DNA of 55,479 nt, taken from contig CANPXP010000014.1 of the NCBI GenBank assembly GCA_947586255.1, forward strand, positions 1 through 55,479, in the 5' to 3' direction. This document shows, one piece after another, positions 15,245 through 24,370 of the stretch. A program made the position numbers and the translations under genes. Numbering within the stretch: position 1 is the first letter of the stretch; every line of letters begins with the position of its first letter. This DNA is from an uncultured Lachnospiraceae bacterium. GTDB taxonomy: Bacteria; Bacillota; Clostridia; Lachnospirales; Lachnospiraceae. Below the pieces are notes generated by a model. The model was given only the letters and a program-made list of their open reading frames with translations, made no database searches and was not told where the DNA came from.

Positions 15245-15301
15245 ATCGGCTGTTTCTCCTTTTTGTTCCTTATGATAATAGTATCACACAAATCTGGAAA
15301 G

Positions 15302-15378
15302 AATCTCTAAAAATTTTTAAGTTTATTCTTAAGTTTCTTTAGAGGAAGGTTAGAGATTGCTCTGGTATACTGATGATA
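15302..15378. promoter_or_regulatory. Divergent control region with direct repeats and an inverted repeat
   Basis: TTAAGTTT occurs at 15317-15324 and again at 15329-15336, a 12-base step fitting one helical turn, as OmpR-family regulators prefer. These sit inside a perfect inverted repeat, AATCTCTAA (15302-15310) and TTAGAGATT (15350-15358). -10-like TATACT and GATAAT follow towards the lipoprotein genes. It probably binds the adjacent response regulator. Confidence 0.6.
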
Positions 15379-15431
15379 ATATGTAAAGCGAGGATCGTGC
15401 AAAGCTACAGGATATCAGAAGGGAGACACAA

Positions 15432-17804
15432 ATGCGGAGTAGACAGATGAGGAGCAAACTCACGGCAATCTCTGTGGCGGCGGCAATGGTGTTTGCGCTT
15501 GCCGGCTGCGGGGCAGATGCCGGCGGGCAGACTGGCGCGGAACCGGGCGTAAGTGACGCAGCGCCGGAGGGGACCATCGCCGCCATCGACAAGGAAGTGA
15601 GCATGGGGCGGTACGTGGAGACGCAGATTGATCTGGCGGAGCAGCTGAAAGCGCAGAACGCCGGGATGGAGATGCAGTCCATGTGCCGGCTTGCGGACGG
15701 TCGCATCGTCATACTGGACGGTATCGCGGGCGTGCTGGTCTCGGAGGATGAGGGCGATACCTGGAGCGTGGAGAATCCCGCCTGGTTTACACAGATGCAG
15801 GAGGAACAGATCTTTATCAGTTCGATGGCGATGACGCCGGACGGTACGGCCGCCGTCGTGTATGATCCGGCGGACAACGGCGATGAGTTTCAGCCGGTCA
15901 TGAAGCTGGTGCTGCCGGATGGCGCGGAGGTGCCGGTGGAGATGGCGCTGACGGAGGAGGAAAAATACGTCAGGCAGGTGATTGCGGACGAGGACGGCCG
16001 CATCTTTGCCAACACCTTCGACGGGGTGTACGAGATCACGGCGGACGGCGGCAGCGAGAAGATCGCGGGGATTGGCTCGCCGGAGGTCAGCGTGGCGTGG
16101 ATTCAGGCGCGGGGCAGACTGCTCTATCTGGATCCGGTCGCGGCACCGCCGCAGATTTTTGATCTGGATGCAGGGGAATATGTGGAGGATGAGGTTCTGA
16201 CGGAATTCGTGGAGACCAATTACGCGGGGCGCTCCTACAACAGCAGCAGTTCCACCGATATGTATCTGCTGCCGGGGGCGGACGACACGCTCTATATCGC
16301 CGGCAGCAAAGGCATTCACCGCCATGTGGTGGGCGGCAACATGATGGAGCAGATCGTGGACGGCGATCTCTCGATCCTGAGCAATCCGGCTTACAATTTC
16401 GTCGCCATGCTGGAGCTGGACGGGGACGCTTTTCTGGCGCTCTTCGACAACGGCAAGGCGGTTCGCTTCCGCTATGATCCGAACGTGCCCAGTCTGCCGG
16501 AGAATGCGTTGGTGATCTACAGCCTGCGGGAAAACGCGGACGTCAGACAGGCCATCGCCGCTTTTCAGACAACTCACGCCGACACCTTCGTCTCCTATAA
16601 AGTCGGCATAGGCGACGGCGATTCGGTGACGGCGGAGGACGCGGCCAAGCGGCTGAACACCGAGATCATGGCGGGCACGGGGCCGGACCTGATCGTGCTG
16701 GACGGGCTGCCGATGGACTCTTATATCGAAAAAGGGCTGCTGCTCGATCTGACCGACTATCTGGCGCAGTACAGCCAGAAGGAGCCGCTCTTCGACAATG
16801 TGATTGAGGCGTTGAAAAGGGACGGCAAAGCGTACATGGCGTGCGGCACGGTGATTATGCCGATGTTGGTGGCGAAGGAGAGCGAGGCCACCAATCTGAC
16901 AGAGCTGTCAGGTGTGGCCGACACGGCGGAGAAGCTGCGCGCGGTGCATCCCGGAGAGGACATCGTTGGCATCTGCGATGAGCGGGATCTTCTGGGGCAG
17001 TTCATAAGCACCGGTGCGCCGGCGTGGATGCGGGAGGACGGCACGCTGGATAGGGACGGCATCGGGCAGTACCTGGAGCAGTGCAGGCGCATCTGGGAGG
17101 CCCAGATGGACGGTATCTCCGCGGACGTCGTCAAAGCTTACGGCGAGGACGGCCCGTACTATGTCGGCGTCGGCGCGGAGGAGATCAGAAGCGGTATGGT
17201 CGAGCACGGCATCCAGCAGGGAGTCGATCGCTATGCCATGGGCGAGATGCAGCTCTTGAGCGGCTGGACGATCTCCTACTACACCTATGCGGAACTGCTC
17301 TCCATCAGGCGGAATCATCTGAAGGGTTATGAAGATGTGACCGCGGCGCCGATGCAGGGGCAGTGCGCGGGCGTGTTTTCGCCAAAGACGCTGATCGGCG
17401 TCAGCGCGGCCTCCGACAAACAGGAGGAAGCCAAAGCTTTTCTGGACGTCTTCCTGTCCGCGGACGTCCAGGCCATGTACAGCGGATTCCCGCTGAATCA
17501 GAACGCTTTCGATATCCAGTTCACGCCGGAGGCCTCTTATCTGGGGCCGAACAACGAGTATGTCTACCTGTCCTCCCAGCGGTCGGACGGCGTGCAGTTT
17601 GACTTCACCATCTACTGGCCGGAGGAGGCGGAGATCGCGGCCTGCAAGGAGCAGCTTGGCGCGCTCACCACGGCCTATATGCCGGACGGCGTACTGGAGA
17701 AAGCCGTGGTCGAGGAGGGCGTCGCCTTCCTGAAAGGGGAGCGCACGCTGGAGGAGACGCTTGCGGCGATCGAGAAGGATGCGCAGATCTATATGGCGGA
17801 GTAA
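15432..17804 (+). CDS. Lipoprotein fusing a propeller-like domain to a solute-binding domain (copy 1)
   Basis: The protein has 790 residues. A lipoprotein signal peptide ends at Cys26 (FALAGC). The N-terminal half (about 55-355) is beta-rich with an Asp-box (SEDEGDTW, near 104) and repeated ADGRI / PDGTAAV turns, which suggests a beta-propeller. From about 360 onward it resembles family 1 extracellular solute-binding proteins (TGPDLIVLDGLP, SYIEKGLLLDLTDY, then AKAFLDVFLS...GFPLNQ). An ordinary binding protein has only the second part. No permease or ATPase gene is near, so a sensing role alongside the divergent two-component system is plausible but unproven. AAGGGAG precedes the start. Confidence 0.88.
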   Translation: MRSRQMRSKLTAISVAAAMVFALAGCGADAGGQTGAEPGVSDAAPEGTIAAIDKEVSMGRYVETQIDLAEQLKAQNAGMEMQSMCRLADGRIVILDGIAGVLVSEDEGDTWSVENPAWFTQMQEEQIFISSMAMTPDGTAAVVYDPADNGDEFQPVMKLVLPDGAEVPVEMALTEEEKYVRQVIADEDGRIFANTFDGVYEITADGGSEKIAGIGSPEVSVAWIQARGRLLYLDPVAAPPQIFDLDAGEYVEDEVLTEFVETNYAGRSYNSSSSTDMYLLPGADDTLYIAGSKGIHRHVVGGNMMEQIVDGDLSILSNPAYNFVAMLELDGDAFLALFDNGKAVRFRYDPNVPSLPENALVIYSLRENADVRQAIAAFQTTHADTFVSYKVGIGDGDSVTAEDAAKRLNTEIMAGTGPDLIVLDGLPMDSYIEKGLLLDLTDYLAQYSQKEPLFDNVIEALKRDGKAYMACGTVIMPMLVAKESEATNLTELSGVADTAEKLRAVHPGEDIVGICDERDLLGQFISTGAPAWMREDGTLDRDGIGQYLEQCRRIWEAQMDGISADVVKAYGEDGPYYVGVGAEEIRSGMVEHGIQQGVDRYAMGEMQLLSGWTISYYTYAELLSIRRNHLKGYEDVTAAPMQGQCAGVFSPKTLIGVSAASDKQEEAKAFLDVFLSADVQAMYSGFPLNQNAFDIQFTPEASYLGPNNEYVYLSSQRSDGVQFDFTIYWPEEAEIAACKEQLGALTTAYMPDGVLEKAVVEEGVAFLKGERTLEETLAAIEKDAQIYMAE

Positions 17805-17833
17805 AAAAGATAAAAAATGAAAAGGGAAAAAAT

Positions 17834-20227
17834 ATGCAAAACAGAAGGATCATGAGAACAGATAGGAAAGAAAATATAAAGCCGGGCGTGCGCGGCTCGG
17901 CGCGCAGACTCGCGGCGATTGTGCTTGCGGCGGCCTTGACAGTCGGGCTTGCGGGCTGCGGCGGAGGAGAGGAGAAGGAGACGGGCGCGCAGCCCGCTGC
18001 GGACGCAACGGGAGATACCGCGGCGCAGGGCGACAAAGCGGCGGCCGACGGCCAGACCGCCATGGGGCGGTACGTGGAGGAGGAGATCGACCTGTCGGCT
18101 CAACTCAGCACACCGGCCTTTATGGGGATGCGGGAAGACGGCAGCCTCGTCATTATGGACACGGAGACGGGAATTTTCGTCTCTGAGGACAACGGCGTGA
18201 CGTGGACGCAGGACGATCCGGCGTGGTATACCGCGATGAAAGCGGAGGAGACGATTTATATGAGCGGCATGGCGATGCTGCCCGACGGCACGGCGGCGGT
18301 GGCCTATGTGCCCGATACGGAGAGCGAGGACTGGCAGCAGGAGGTCGCCCTCTATGCGCCTGACGGGACGGAGGTCGAGCTGACGTTTGCGTTCACGGAG
18401 GAGGACGGCTACGCCAAAGACCTGGAAGTGGACTCCGACGGACGTTTTTTCGTGAGAACCAACCGCAACGTCTATGAGCTGCATCCGGATGGCAGCGGCG
18501 GCAAGGTGCTGTCACCGGAGGAAAGTTCTCATGTCTGGGCACACAACAATTTGTTGTATATCGACTGCGATATGGACGGCATGGAGATGCCCGCCGTCTA
18601 TGACATGGACGCGGAGGAGTATATCGAGGATACGGTGCTGGTGGATTTCGTGCAGAAAACCTACGGAGGCCGCTATTATAACGGCCATTATTACGCCACG
18701 ATAAGTCTGCTGCCGGCGGACGGCGACACGGTCTATCTCTTCGGGCCGAAGGGCGTCCACAGACATTCCGTGGGCGGCAACATGGTGGAGCAGGTCGTGG
18801 ACGGCGCGCTCTCGCACCTGAGCAACCCCGACTATGCGCTGATCGCCACGCTGCAGCTAGCGGACGACGAGTTTCTGGCGCTCTGCGCGGGCAGCAAACT
18901 GCTGCATTTCACCTACGACCCGGACGTGCCGACGGTGCCGGAGAACATGCTGACGGTGTACAGCCTCGAGGAAAACGACGATATCAGACAGGCGATCTCC
19001 TATTACCAGACGCAGAATCCGGAATGGTTCGTCTCCTATGAGATCGGCATGGAAGACAGCGCCGTGACCAGGGACGACGCGCTCAAGAAGCTGAACACGG
19101 AGGTTATGGCTGGTACGGGCCCCGACCTGATCGTGATGGATGGGCTGCCAATCGATTCCTATATCGAAAAGGGGCTGCTTCTGGACCTCACGGACTACTT
19201 CGCGCAGTACAGTCAGAAGGAGCCGCTCTTTGACAACGTGATCGAGGCGTTAAAAGTGGACGGCAGGGCGTACATGGCGCCGGCTGTCATGGAGCTGCCC
19301 GTGGTAGGGGCGCGGGAAAAGTATGTAACAGATATGACAGACCTGTCAGGTGTGGCGGACGCGCTGGAGCGGATGCGCGCGGACTATCCGGGAGAAAACC
19401 TGACCGGCATGGTGAGCAGCGGGGAAGTGTTGAAGCGCTTCGTCTACACCAGCGCACCGCTGTGGCTTAACGAGGACGGCGCGCTTGACATGGAAGTGAT
19501 CGGGGCATATCTGGAACAGTGCAAGCGCATCTATGACGCGCAGATGGACGGACTGGACAAAGACATTCTTGCGAAATATATGGAGCGCAATGAGAGACTT
19601 TCTTCCTATACGGGGATTGACATGTCCACCTATGAATCCAGCGCGGGCAACGATGTGCTGACGGTGATCAGCGGCGAGCAGCATATGGCGAGCGGCGACA
19701 TCGACAATATGTGGTACTATGCGGAGATGCTGGGCTTAGAGAGAGCGCCGGGCTGCGAGGACGTCCGCGTAATTCCCATGCAGGGACAGTGTACGGGCAT
19801 CTTCAAGCCAAGAACACTGCTGGCGATCAGCGCGGCTTCCGCCCAGCCAGACGCGGCGAAATCCTTCATGGATCTGTTCCTCTCCGCAGACGCACAGGCC
19901 AATTACGACGGCTTTCCGCTGAATCAGGCGGCCTTTGACAAGCAGTTTACACCGCCCGCGGATCTGGGAGAGAACAACGAGTACGGAACTCTCTCCAGCA
20001 GTAACGGGGATGAGGAACCCATCACGCTGCGCACTTACTGGCCCACGGAGGAGGAGACGGCGGCCTTCAAGGAGCGGCTCGCCTCGCTGCAGACGGCCTA
20101 CATCACCGACAGCGTGCTGGAGAGCACGGTGTTCCAGGTGGGCAGCGGCTACCTGAACGGGGAGCGGAAGCTGGATGATGCGCTGGCGGAGATTGAGAAG
20201 AGGGCCGCGATCTATATGGCGGAGTAG
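17834..20227 (+). CDS. Lipoprotein fusing a propeller-like domain to a solute-binding domain (copy 2)
   Basis: This 797-residue paralogue of the preceding gene follows 29 bases later and is surely co-transcribed. The lipobox is GLAGC with Cys42, the Asp-box is SEDNGVTW near residue 116, and the solute-binding part carries TGPDLIVMDGLP and GFPLNQAAF. Long blocks are nearly identical to copy 1 (for example AQYSQKEPLFDNVIEALK), while the propeller part and the middle of the binding domain differ. This suggests duplication followed by change in ligand range. Both ends of the protein align, so neither copy is truncated. It ends at a strong hairpin shared with the convergent lipase gene. Confidence 0.88.
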   Translation: MQNRRIMRTDRKENIKPGVRGSARRLAAIVLAAALTVGLAGCGGGEEKETGAQPAADATGDTAAQGDKAAADGQTAMGRYVEEEIDLSAQLSTPAFMGMREDGSLVIMDTETGIFVSEDNGVTWTQDDPAWYTAMKAEETIYMSGMAMLPDGTAAVAYVPDTESEDWQQEVALYAPDGTEVELTFAFTEEDGYAKDLEVDSDGRFFVRTNRNVYELHPDGSGGKVLSPEESSHVWAHNNLLYIDCDMDGMEMPAVYDMDAEEYIEDTVLVDFVQKTYGGRYYNGHYYATISLLPADGDTVYLFGPKGVHRHSVGGNMVEQVVDGALSHLSNPDYALIATLQLADDEFLALCAGSKLLHFTYDPDVPTVPENMLTVYSLEENDDIRQAISYYQTQNPEWFVSYEIGMEDSAVTRDDALKKLNTEVMAGTGPDLIVMDGLPIDSYIEKGLLLDLTDYFAQYSQKEPLFDNVIEALKVDGRAYMAPAVMELPVVGAREKYVTDMTDLSGVADALERMRADYPGENLTGMVSSGEVLKRFVYTSAPLWLNEDGALDMEVIGAYLEQCKRIYDAQMDGLDKDILAKYMERNERLSSYTGIDMSTYESSAGNDVLTVISGEQHMASGDIDNMWYYAEMLGLERAPGCEDVRVIPMQGQCTGIFKPRTLLAISAASAQPDAAKSFMDLFLSADAQANYDGFPLNQAAFDKQFTPPADLGENNEYGTLSSSNGDEEPITLRTYWPTEEETAAFKERLASLQTAYITDSVLESTVFQVGSGYLNGERKLDDALAEIEKRAAIYMAE

Positions 20228-20280
20228 AGTTTGAGTAATGCCGCGCGGTTTCTTATCTATTCTATACCGCAGCAGATGCA

Positions 20281-20317
20281 CAGCGGGAAGAATGTGAGCT
20301 TTACATTCTTCCCGCTG
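20281..20317. terminator. Hairpin between convergent lipoprotein and lipase genes
   Basis: CAGCGGGAAGAATGT (20281-20295) pairs perfectly with 20303-20317 around a seven-base loop. T-tracts are weak on both sides, but the position between two convergent stops supports a shared terminator. Confidence 0.75.
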
Positions 20318-20338
20318 CTGTCAATTCAGGGAGATCTT

Positions 20339-21772
20339 TCAGAACCCCATCTCCTTTAAATTATGTACAAGATCCACATAGAACTCCCGCACGTCGAAGC
20401 CGGGGATATTCTCGCGGTTTAAGTCGATCATGTCGCCGTGGGAGATACCGCGGCCTTTCGGAACACTTAACAGGACGAAATCGCTGCCCCACTTCATGCT
20501 CTCCGTGGACACCAGGCCGTCGCACTCGCCGTCGAAGTGCTTTACAAGCGGGTAGACCATGTTCAGGGGAAACCTGCCGCCGGACGCGCGGTTCATCTTT
20601 GACCCGACGCTCTGATAGAAGACCTGCGGGCTGTCTGGCAGACCGGCGTTGAGATACTGACAGGAGGAGGCGGTCAGATCGCGCACCGCCGCCAGAAAGT
20701 CGGGATTGTGATCGCCGAAGCGGGACAGCGTGCGGTTGTATTTGGAGGCCACGCTGCGGCAGACTTTATCCGGGATTTTTTCTAGGAGGTAGTCCGCGAA
20801 AATACAGCCCCTGTGCGGGGTATTTATGGTGGTGAGGGAGGCCACGAGGTCCGCCGCGCCGCAGGCGGAGATGGCGTAGCGGCTGTCCAGACCGCCCTTG
20901 GAGTGGGCGATGATGTTGACCTTGCCGCATCCCGTCTCACGCACGATCTGCCGGATACGCGTGGCCAGCTCCTCGCCGCAGTCAGCCACGGATGCGGCGG
21001 ACTGCTGTCTGCCGTAGTGGAGGTGCGCGCCGTTTCTCTTCAGCTCGGCGGGTACCCTGCCCCAGTAGTCGAAGAAGCGGAAATCGCGGAAGAACACGCC
21101 GTGGACCAGCAGAATCGGATAGCGTGTGCGGCAAAGCTGTGTCTCGGCGCGGGTCTGATTCAGGATATATTTTTCATTTTCATAGAGGACTTCGCTGCCG
21201 GCGATGTGTATGATGCGGCACAGCACGTAGAGGTGCACGATGGGAATCATGCCGCAGGCGATGCCGACGATGCGCCATCTGACACCCAGCTGCACGGAAG
21301 TCGCGTACATGCGGATGATGCCGTTCCAGAACAGAACCAGCTCTATGAGCAGGGCGAGGAGCAGATACCTGACCCAGAACAACAGGGTCCCTGTCCGGAG
21401 GGAAAAGGAGAAGGAAGCTCCCATGCCGGCGTTTACGGGAAGCCGCAGGAGCCAGACAGCGAGACAGAGCGCGATCTCCGCGGTCGTGGTGGCGAGGAAG
21501 ATCTGAAGGAGCGCGACGCCGTCCTCCAGAATCTTGTTGCGCGCGGTGGAAGTCTTGCGGATTGTGAACGCGGGAAAAAAGTTGAGATACAGCGTCAGGA
21601 GAAGGCAGACGGACTCCATTATTCTGCAGCAGAAGGGCATCGGCGTATCAATGCGGCCCGCGCCGCAGAGCAGGGCCGCCAGCAGGCGTGTGTTCAGCGC
21701 CGTCAGGATGACCAGGGCTGACAGAATTTTATACAGAGTCTTGCGCTTTTCTTCTTTTTGGGACAGTGTCAT
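20339..21772 (-). CDS. Membrane-anchored alpha/beta-hydrolase, triacylglycerol lipase type
   Basis: The protein has 477 residues. The first ~200 form four to five membrane helices. The rest is an alpha/beta hydrolase resembling bacterial true lipases: YPILLVHGVFFRD (oxyanion region), NIIAHSKGGLDSRY with the nucleophile Ser near 291, INTPHRG, DGECDGLVS with the likely catalytic Asp near 419, and ISHGDM with the likely His near 445. The complete triad argues for an active lipid or ester hydrolase at the membrane. The multi-helix N-terminus is unusual, since family lipases are normally secreted. It is a single gene on the minus strand. Confidence 0.85.
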   Translation of the reverse strand: MTLSQKEEKRKTLYKILSALVILTALNTRLLAALLCGAGRIDTPMPFCCRIMESVCLLLTLYLNFFPAFTIRKTSTARNKILEDGVALLQIFLATTTAEIALCLAVWLLRLPVNAGMGASFSFSLRTGTLLFWVRYLLLALLIELVLFWNGIIRMYATSVQLGVRWRIVGIACGMIPIVHLYVLCRIIHIAGSEVLYENEKYILNQTRAETQLCRTRYPILLVHGVFFRDFRFFDYWGRVPAELKRNGAHLHYGRQQSAASVADCGEELATRIRQIVRETGCGKVNIIAHSKGGLDSRYAISACGAADLVASLTTINTPHRGCIFADYLLEKIPDKVCRSVASKYNRTLSRFGDHNPDFLAAVRDLTASSCQYLNAGLPDSPQVFYQSVGSKMNRASGGRFPLNMVYPLVKHFDGECDGLVSTESMKWGSDFVLLSVPKGRGISHGDMIDLNRENIPGFDVREFYVDLVHNLKEMGF

Positions 21773-21827
21773 GGCATTTCCTTTCCTAAGTGTTACTTTT
21801 CGTGCAAAAAAATCATAGAGCAGCGCC

Positions 21828-22247
21828 TTACTCTTCTATTTGCCTCAAGATAATGTCCATCATCTGCCTTGGAGTAACAATGTAAGGTTTCTCTGGGAAA
21901 TGCTTTATATTGCCTGTAACAAGATAGGAATCCGTCTCATTCCGTTCTTCCATGACCACTTCATAGAACACTCTGTCTTTTGGGTCAGAAAAAGGTATAT
22001 CCAGTCCCCGCGCATCCACATAGAGCCCCAACCGCTCTATCTCACCAACGGCATCCTCAATGATCTGTTGCGTCAGCCGGAATTTCGGACGCGCAAGCAC
22101 CTCCCGGTATTCTTTTACAATGTGCTGATTCAGTAACGGTATGATCGTTCCGCTGTAAACAAGTTCCAATACACTGCCGGGAACGGAATCCCATTTCAAC
22201 ATAGCGGAAACAAGGACATTGGTGTCAATGACAGCATAATATTTCAT
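21828..22247 (-). CDS. PIN-domain toxin (putative ribonuclease)
   Basis: This 139-residue PIN protein (COG1569-like) begins MKYYAVIDTNVLVSAML with the first metal-binding Asp. An acidic middle follows (EYREVL, then DPKDRVFYEV) and the last acidic segment is ETDSYLVTGNIKHFP. Such toxins cut RNA and are held inactive by a co-encoded antitoxin. The antitoxin gene lies nine bases upstream on the same strand. All expected acidic positions seem present, so the toxin is probably intact. Confidence 0.88.
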   Translation of the reverse strand: MKYYAVIDTNVLVSAMLKWDSVPGSVLELVYSGTIIPLLNQHIVKEYREVLARPKFRLTQQIIEDAVGEIERLGLYVDARGLDIPFSDPKDRVFYEVVMEERNETDSYLVTGNIKHFPEKPYIVTPRQMMDIILRQIEE

Positions 22248-22256
22248 CCGGCTGCC

Positions 22257-22538
22257 TCACTCTCTGGCTGCAGAGATCTCCGCATTGATCTCCTCCAGCG
22301 ACATTTCAGAGATTCCGTACTCTTCTGCGATGCGGCTGGCAGCCTGCATTGCCTTTATTCCTTTATTTTCCGTTTTTGGCTCCAGTTTCATACTGAACGG
22401 AATGCCATTTTCCTGTATCAGCCTTGACATACACATTCGAAGATAGGTCTGAAGGTCTATGCCGAGTCTTTCACATATTTCAACTGCCTTTATCCGCGAT
22501 GTTTCTTCTGCTCTGAACTGAACCAAGGTATTTGCCAT
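22257..22538 (-). CDS. RelB/DinJ-family antitoxin
   Basis: This 93-residue protein has an N-terminal ribbon-helix-helix (ANTLVQFRAEETSRIKAVEICERLGIDLQTYLRM), as in RelB/DinJ antitoxins, and a charged C-terminal tail (EYGISEMSLEEINAEISAARE) that would wrap the toxin. It precedes the PIN toxin in one operon. RelB/DinJ proteins usually partner RelE/YafQ-fold toxins, so a PIN partner is a mixed pairing. The promoter upstream overlaps an inverted repeat, consistent with autorepression. Confidence 0.88.
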   Translation of the reverse strand: MANTLVQFRAEETSRIKAVEICERLGIDLQTYLRMCMSRLIQENGIPFSMKLEPKTENKGIKAMQAASRIAEEYGISEMSLEEINAEISAARE

Positions 22539-22570
22539 ATTCCATTCCTCCTGTTGGATGTCTTGCTTTT

Positions 22571-22610
22571 ATTATATCATCGTTTGATTATAATTGCAAT
22601 CATTTGATGA
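22571..22610 (-). promoter_or_regulatory. Promoter and operator of the toxin-antitoxin operon
   Basis: Read on the minus strand, TTGCAA (22594-22599) and TATAAT (22571-22576) are 17 bases apart. Imperfect inverted arms TCATCGTTTGATT (22577-22589) and AATCATTTGATGA (22598-22610) overlap the -35 and spacer, where a ribbon-helix-helix antitoxin would bind. The remaining bases to 22828 hold no gene; a TATAAT at 22741-22746 may belong to the MATE gene promoter. Confidence 0.75.
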
Positions 22611-22828
22611 CACTATTATTTCCGCTATCAATAGGATTTTTTCCAGCAAACAGCGAATACTATTACTTTCAATTTCATGCCGTGTATTGTCTTGATCGCG
22701 GCGCAAATGCAAGCGGGTGGCACGCGCGGAAAATTTGCGTTATAATCATGGTGATACGGCGCAGGCGGCACTGCAGTGCGGGCATGAAACAGCGGCGGCA
22801 GCGCCGGTAGGAGACGGAGCGGTATACT

Positions 22829-24235
22829 ATGGAGAAGAGCAGGGCCGGAGTGAGAGACCGGGAAAAAGAAAAGACAAGAGAGGAGCGCATGGCGACGGAA
22901 TCTGTGGGAAGGCTGATGGTCAGCATGACCCTTCCGGCCATTCTGGCGCAGATCATCAACGTGCTGTACAGCGTGATCGACCGCATCTACATCGGGCACA
23001 TGGAGGGCGTGGGCGCCAATGCGCTGACGGGCGTGGGCGTCACTTTCTGTATCACCATGTTCATCTCGGCTTTTTCCGCCTTTATCAGCAGCGGTGCGGC
23101 TCCGCTTGCGGCGATCTGGCTTGGCAAGGGCGACAGAGAACACGCGGAAAAGATTCTCGGCAACAGCGTGAGTTTTCTGATTGCGTGCACGGTTGTGCTG
23201 ATGGCGGTCTTCTACGCTTTTCAGAGGCCGCTGCTCTATCAGTTTGGTGCCAGTGACGCTACTATCGGATACGCCATGGACTATCTCTCCATTTATCTCG
23301 CCGGCACGCTTTTCGTGGAGCTGGCGCTGGGGCTGAACGCCTTCATCATCTGCCAGAGCCGGGCAAAAACGGCGATGCTCTCCGTCCTGATCGGAGCCGT
23401 CGCGAACATCATTCTGGATCCGATCTTTATCTTTGCGCTGCATATGGGCGTCAGGGGAGCGGCCGTCGCGACAGTGATCTCGCAGGGGCTGAGCGCGGCA
23501 TGGATTCTGGCTTTTCTTTTTGGAAAGCAGTCCTCTCTGAAGATCCGAAGAAGCTGTATGCGCATCGACGGCGGTATTCTGGGGAGTGTGTTTTCCCTTG
23601 GCATCTCTCCTTTTATTATGAACGCGACGGAGAGCTTTATCAGCATTGTCTTAAACCACGGCCTGCAGGTGTACGGCGGGGACCTGTATGTGGGATCGCT
23701 GACGATCATGCAGAGCATTATGCAGCTGTTCTCCGCGCCGCTCAACGGATTCACGCAGGGCATGACGCCGATTGTCAGCTACAATTACGGGGCGAAAAAC
23801 TTTGGGCGGGTGAGACTGCTGTACCGATGGCTGATCGGTATCTGTTTCGGATTCCGGTTCCTGACGGCGCTGTCCACGATGGTGGTTCCGGCTTTCTATG
23901 CGCGTTTCTTTACAAACGAGCAGGAACTGGTGGCATTGACCGGACGGGTCATGCCGATTTTTATGGCGGGAATGCTCCTGTTCGGGCTGCAGAACGGAAT
24001 CCAGCCCACATTCCTCGCGCTGGGGCAGGCGAAGGTATCGCTGTTCATCGCGGTGCTGCGCAAGATTATTCTGCTCATACCGCTGGCGATCATACTGCCG
24101 CATTTTATGGGCGTGATGGGCGTCTACTATGCGGAGCCCGTCTCGGACATTCTGTCCGCAGTCACCGCCACGGCGCTTTTTGCGCTGAATATAAGAAACA
24201 TCCTGTCGGAGGAGGCGTTGGCCAAGATACGGTAG
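22829..24235 (+). CDS. MATE family efflux transporter (second)
   Basis: This 468-residue protein has twelve predicted membrane helices and MATE features: GRLMVSMTLPAILAQIINVLY at the start of the first half, VIDRIYIGH, and GFTQGMTPIVSYNYGA in the second half. It differs throughout from the MATE protein at 10315, so it is not a recent duplicate. ACGGAG lies nine bases before the ATG at 22829. Short degenerate tandem repeats follow the stop. The substrate is unknown. Confidence 0.93.
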   Translation: MEKSRAGVRDREKEKTREERMATESVGRLMVSMTLPAILAQIINVLYSVIDRIYIGHMEGVGANALTGVGVTFCITMFISAFSAFISSGAAPLAAIWLGKGDREHAEKILGNSVSFLIACTVVLMAVFYAFQRPLLYQFGASDATIGYAMDYLSIYLAGTLFVELALGLNAFIICQSRAKTAMLSVLIGAVANIILDPIFIFALHMGVRGAAVATVISQGLSAAWILAFLFGKQSSLKIRRSCMRIDGGILGSVFSLGISPFIMNATESFISIVLNHGLQVYGGDLYVGSLTIMQSIMQLFSAPLNGFTQGMTPIVSYNYGAKNFGRVRLLYRWLIGICFGFRFLTALSTMVVPAFYARFFTNEQELVALTGRVMPIFMAGMLLFGLQNGIQPTFLALGQAKVSLFIAVLRKIILLIPLAIILPHFMGVMGVYYAEPVSDILSAVTATALFALNIRNILSEEALAKIR

Positions 24236-24236
24236 A

Positions 24237-24325
24237 CGCGGTCCGGCAGGCGGAGACGGGAATGCGGTAAACGCGGTCCGGCGGACGGAGCTGGGAATGT
24301 AGTCCGGCAGGCGGAACTGGGCGGG
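24237..24325 (+). repeat. Degenerate GC-rich tandem repeat after the MATE gene
   Basis: Three imperfect units contain GTCCGGCRGRCGGA followed by a G-rich stretch (GTCCGG at 24241, 24276 and 24302). The spacing is uneven (35 and 26 bases) and there is no spacer structure, so this is not a CRISPR array. Confidence 0.6.
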
Positions 24326-24370
24326 GCTTGACAAGGCGGGGCGCTTATGGTAAGTTGGGTTTGATAAGTT

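Noticed and set aside
15405-16577. 390-codon antisense frame over the first propeller lipoprotein
   Set aside because: No ribosome binding site or domain; the plus strand has a lipobox and family motifs.
22539-22810. Plus-strand 92-codon frame ahead of the second MATE gene
   Set aside because: It starts inside the antitoxin promoter region, has no ribosome binding site and shows an improbable Arg/His/Cys composition.
24237-24325. Possible CRISPR array
   Set aside because: Units are degenerate with uneven spacing of 35 and 26 bases and no unique spacers; no cas genes are in the window.
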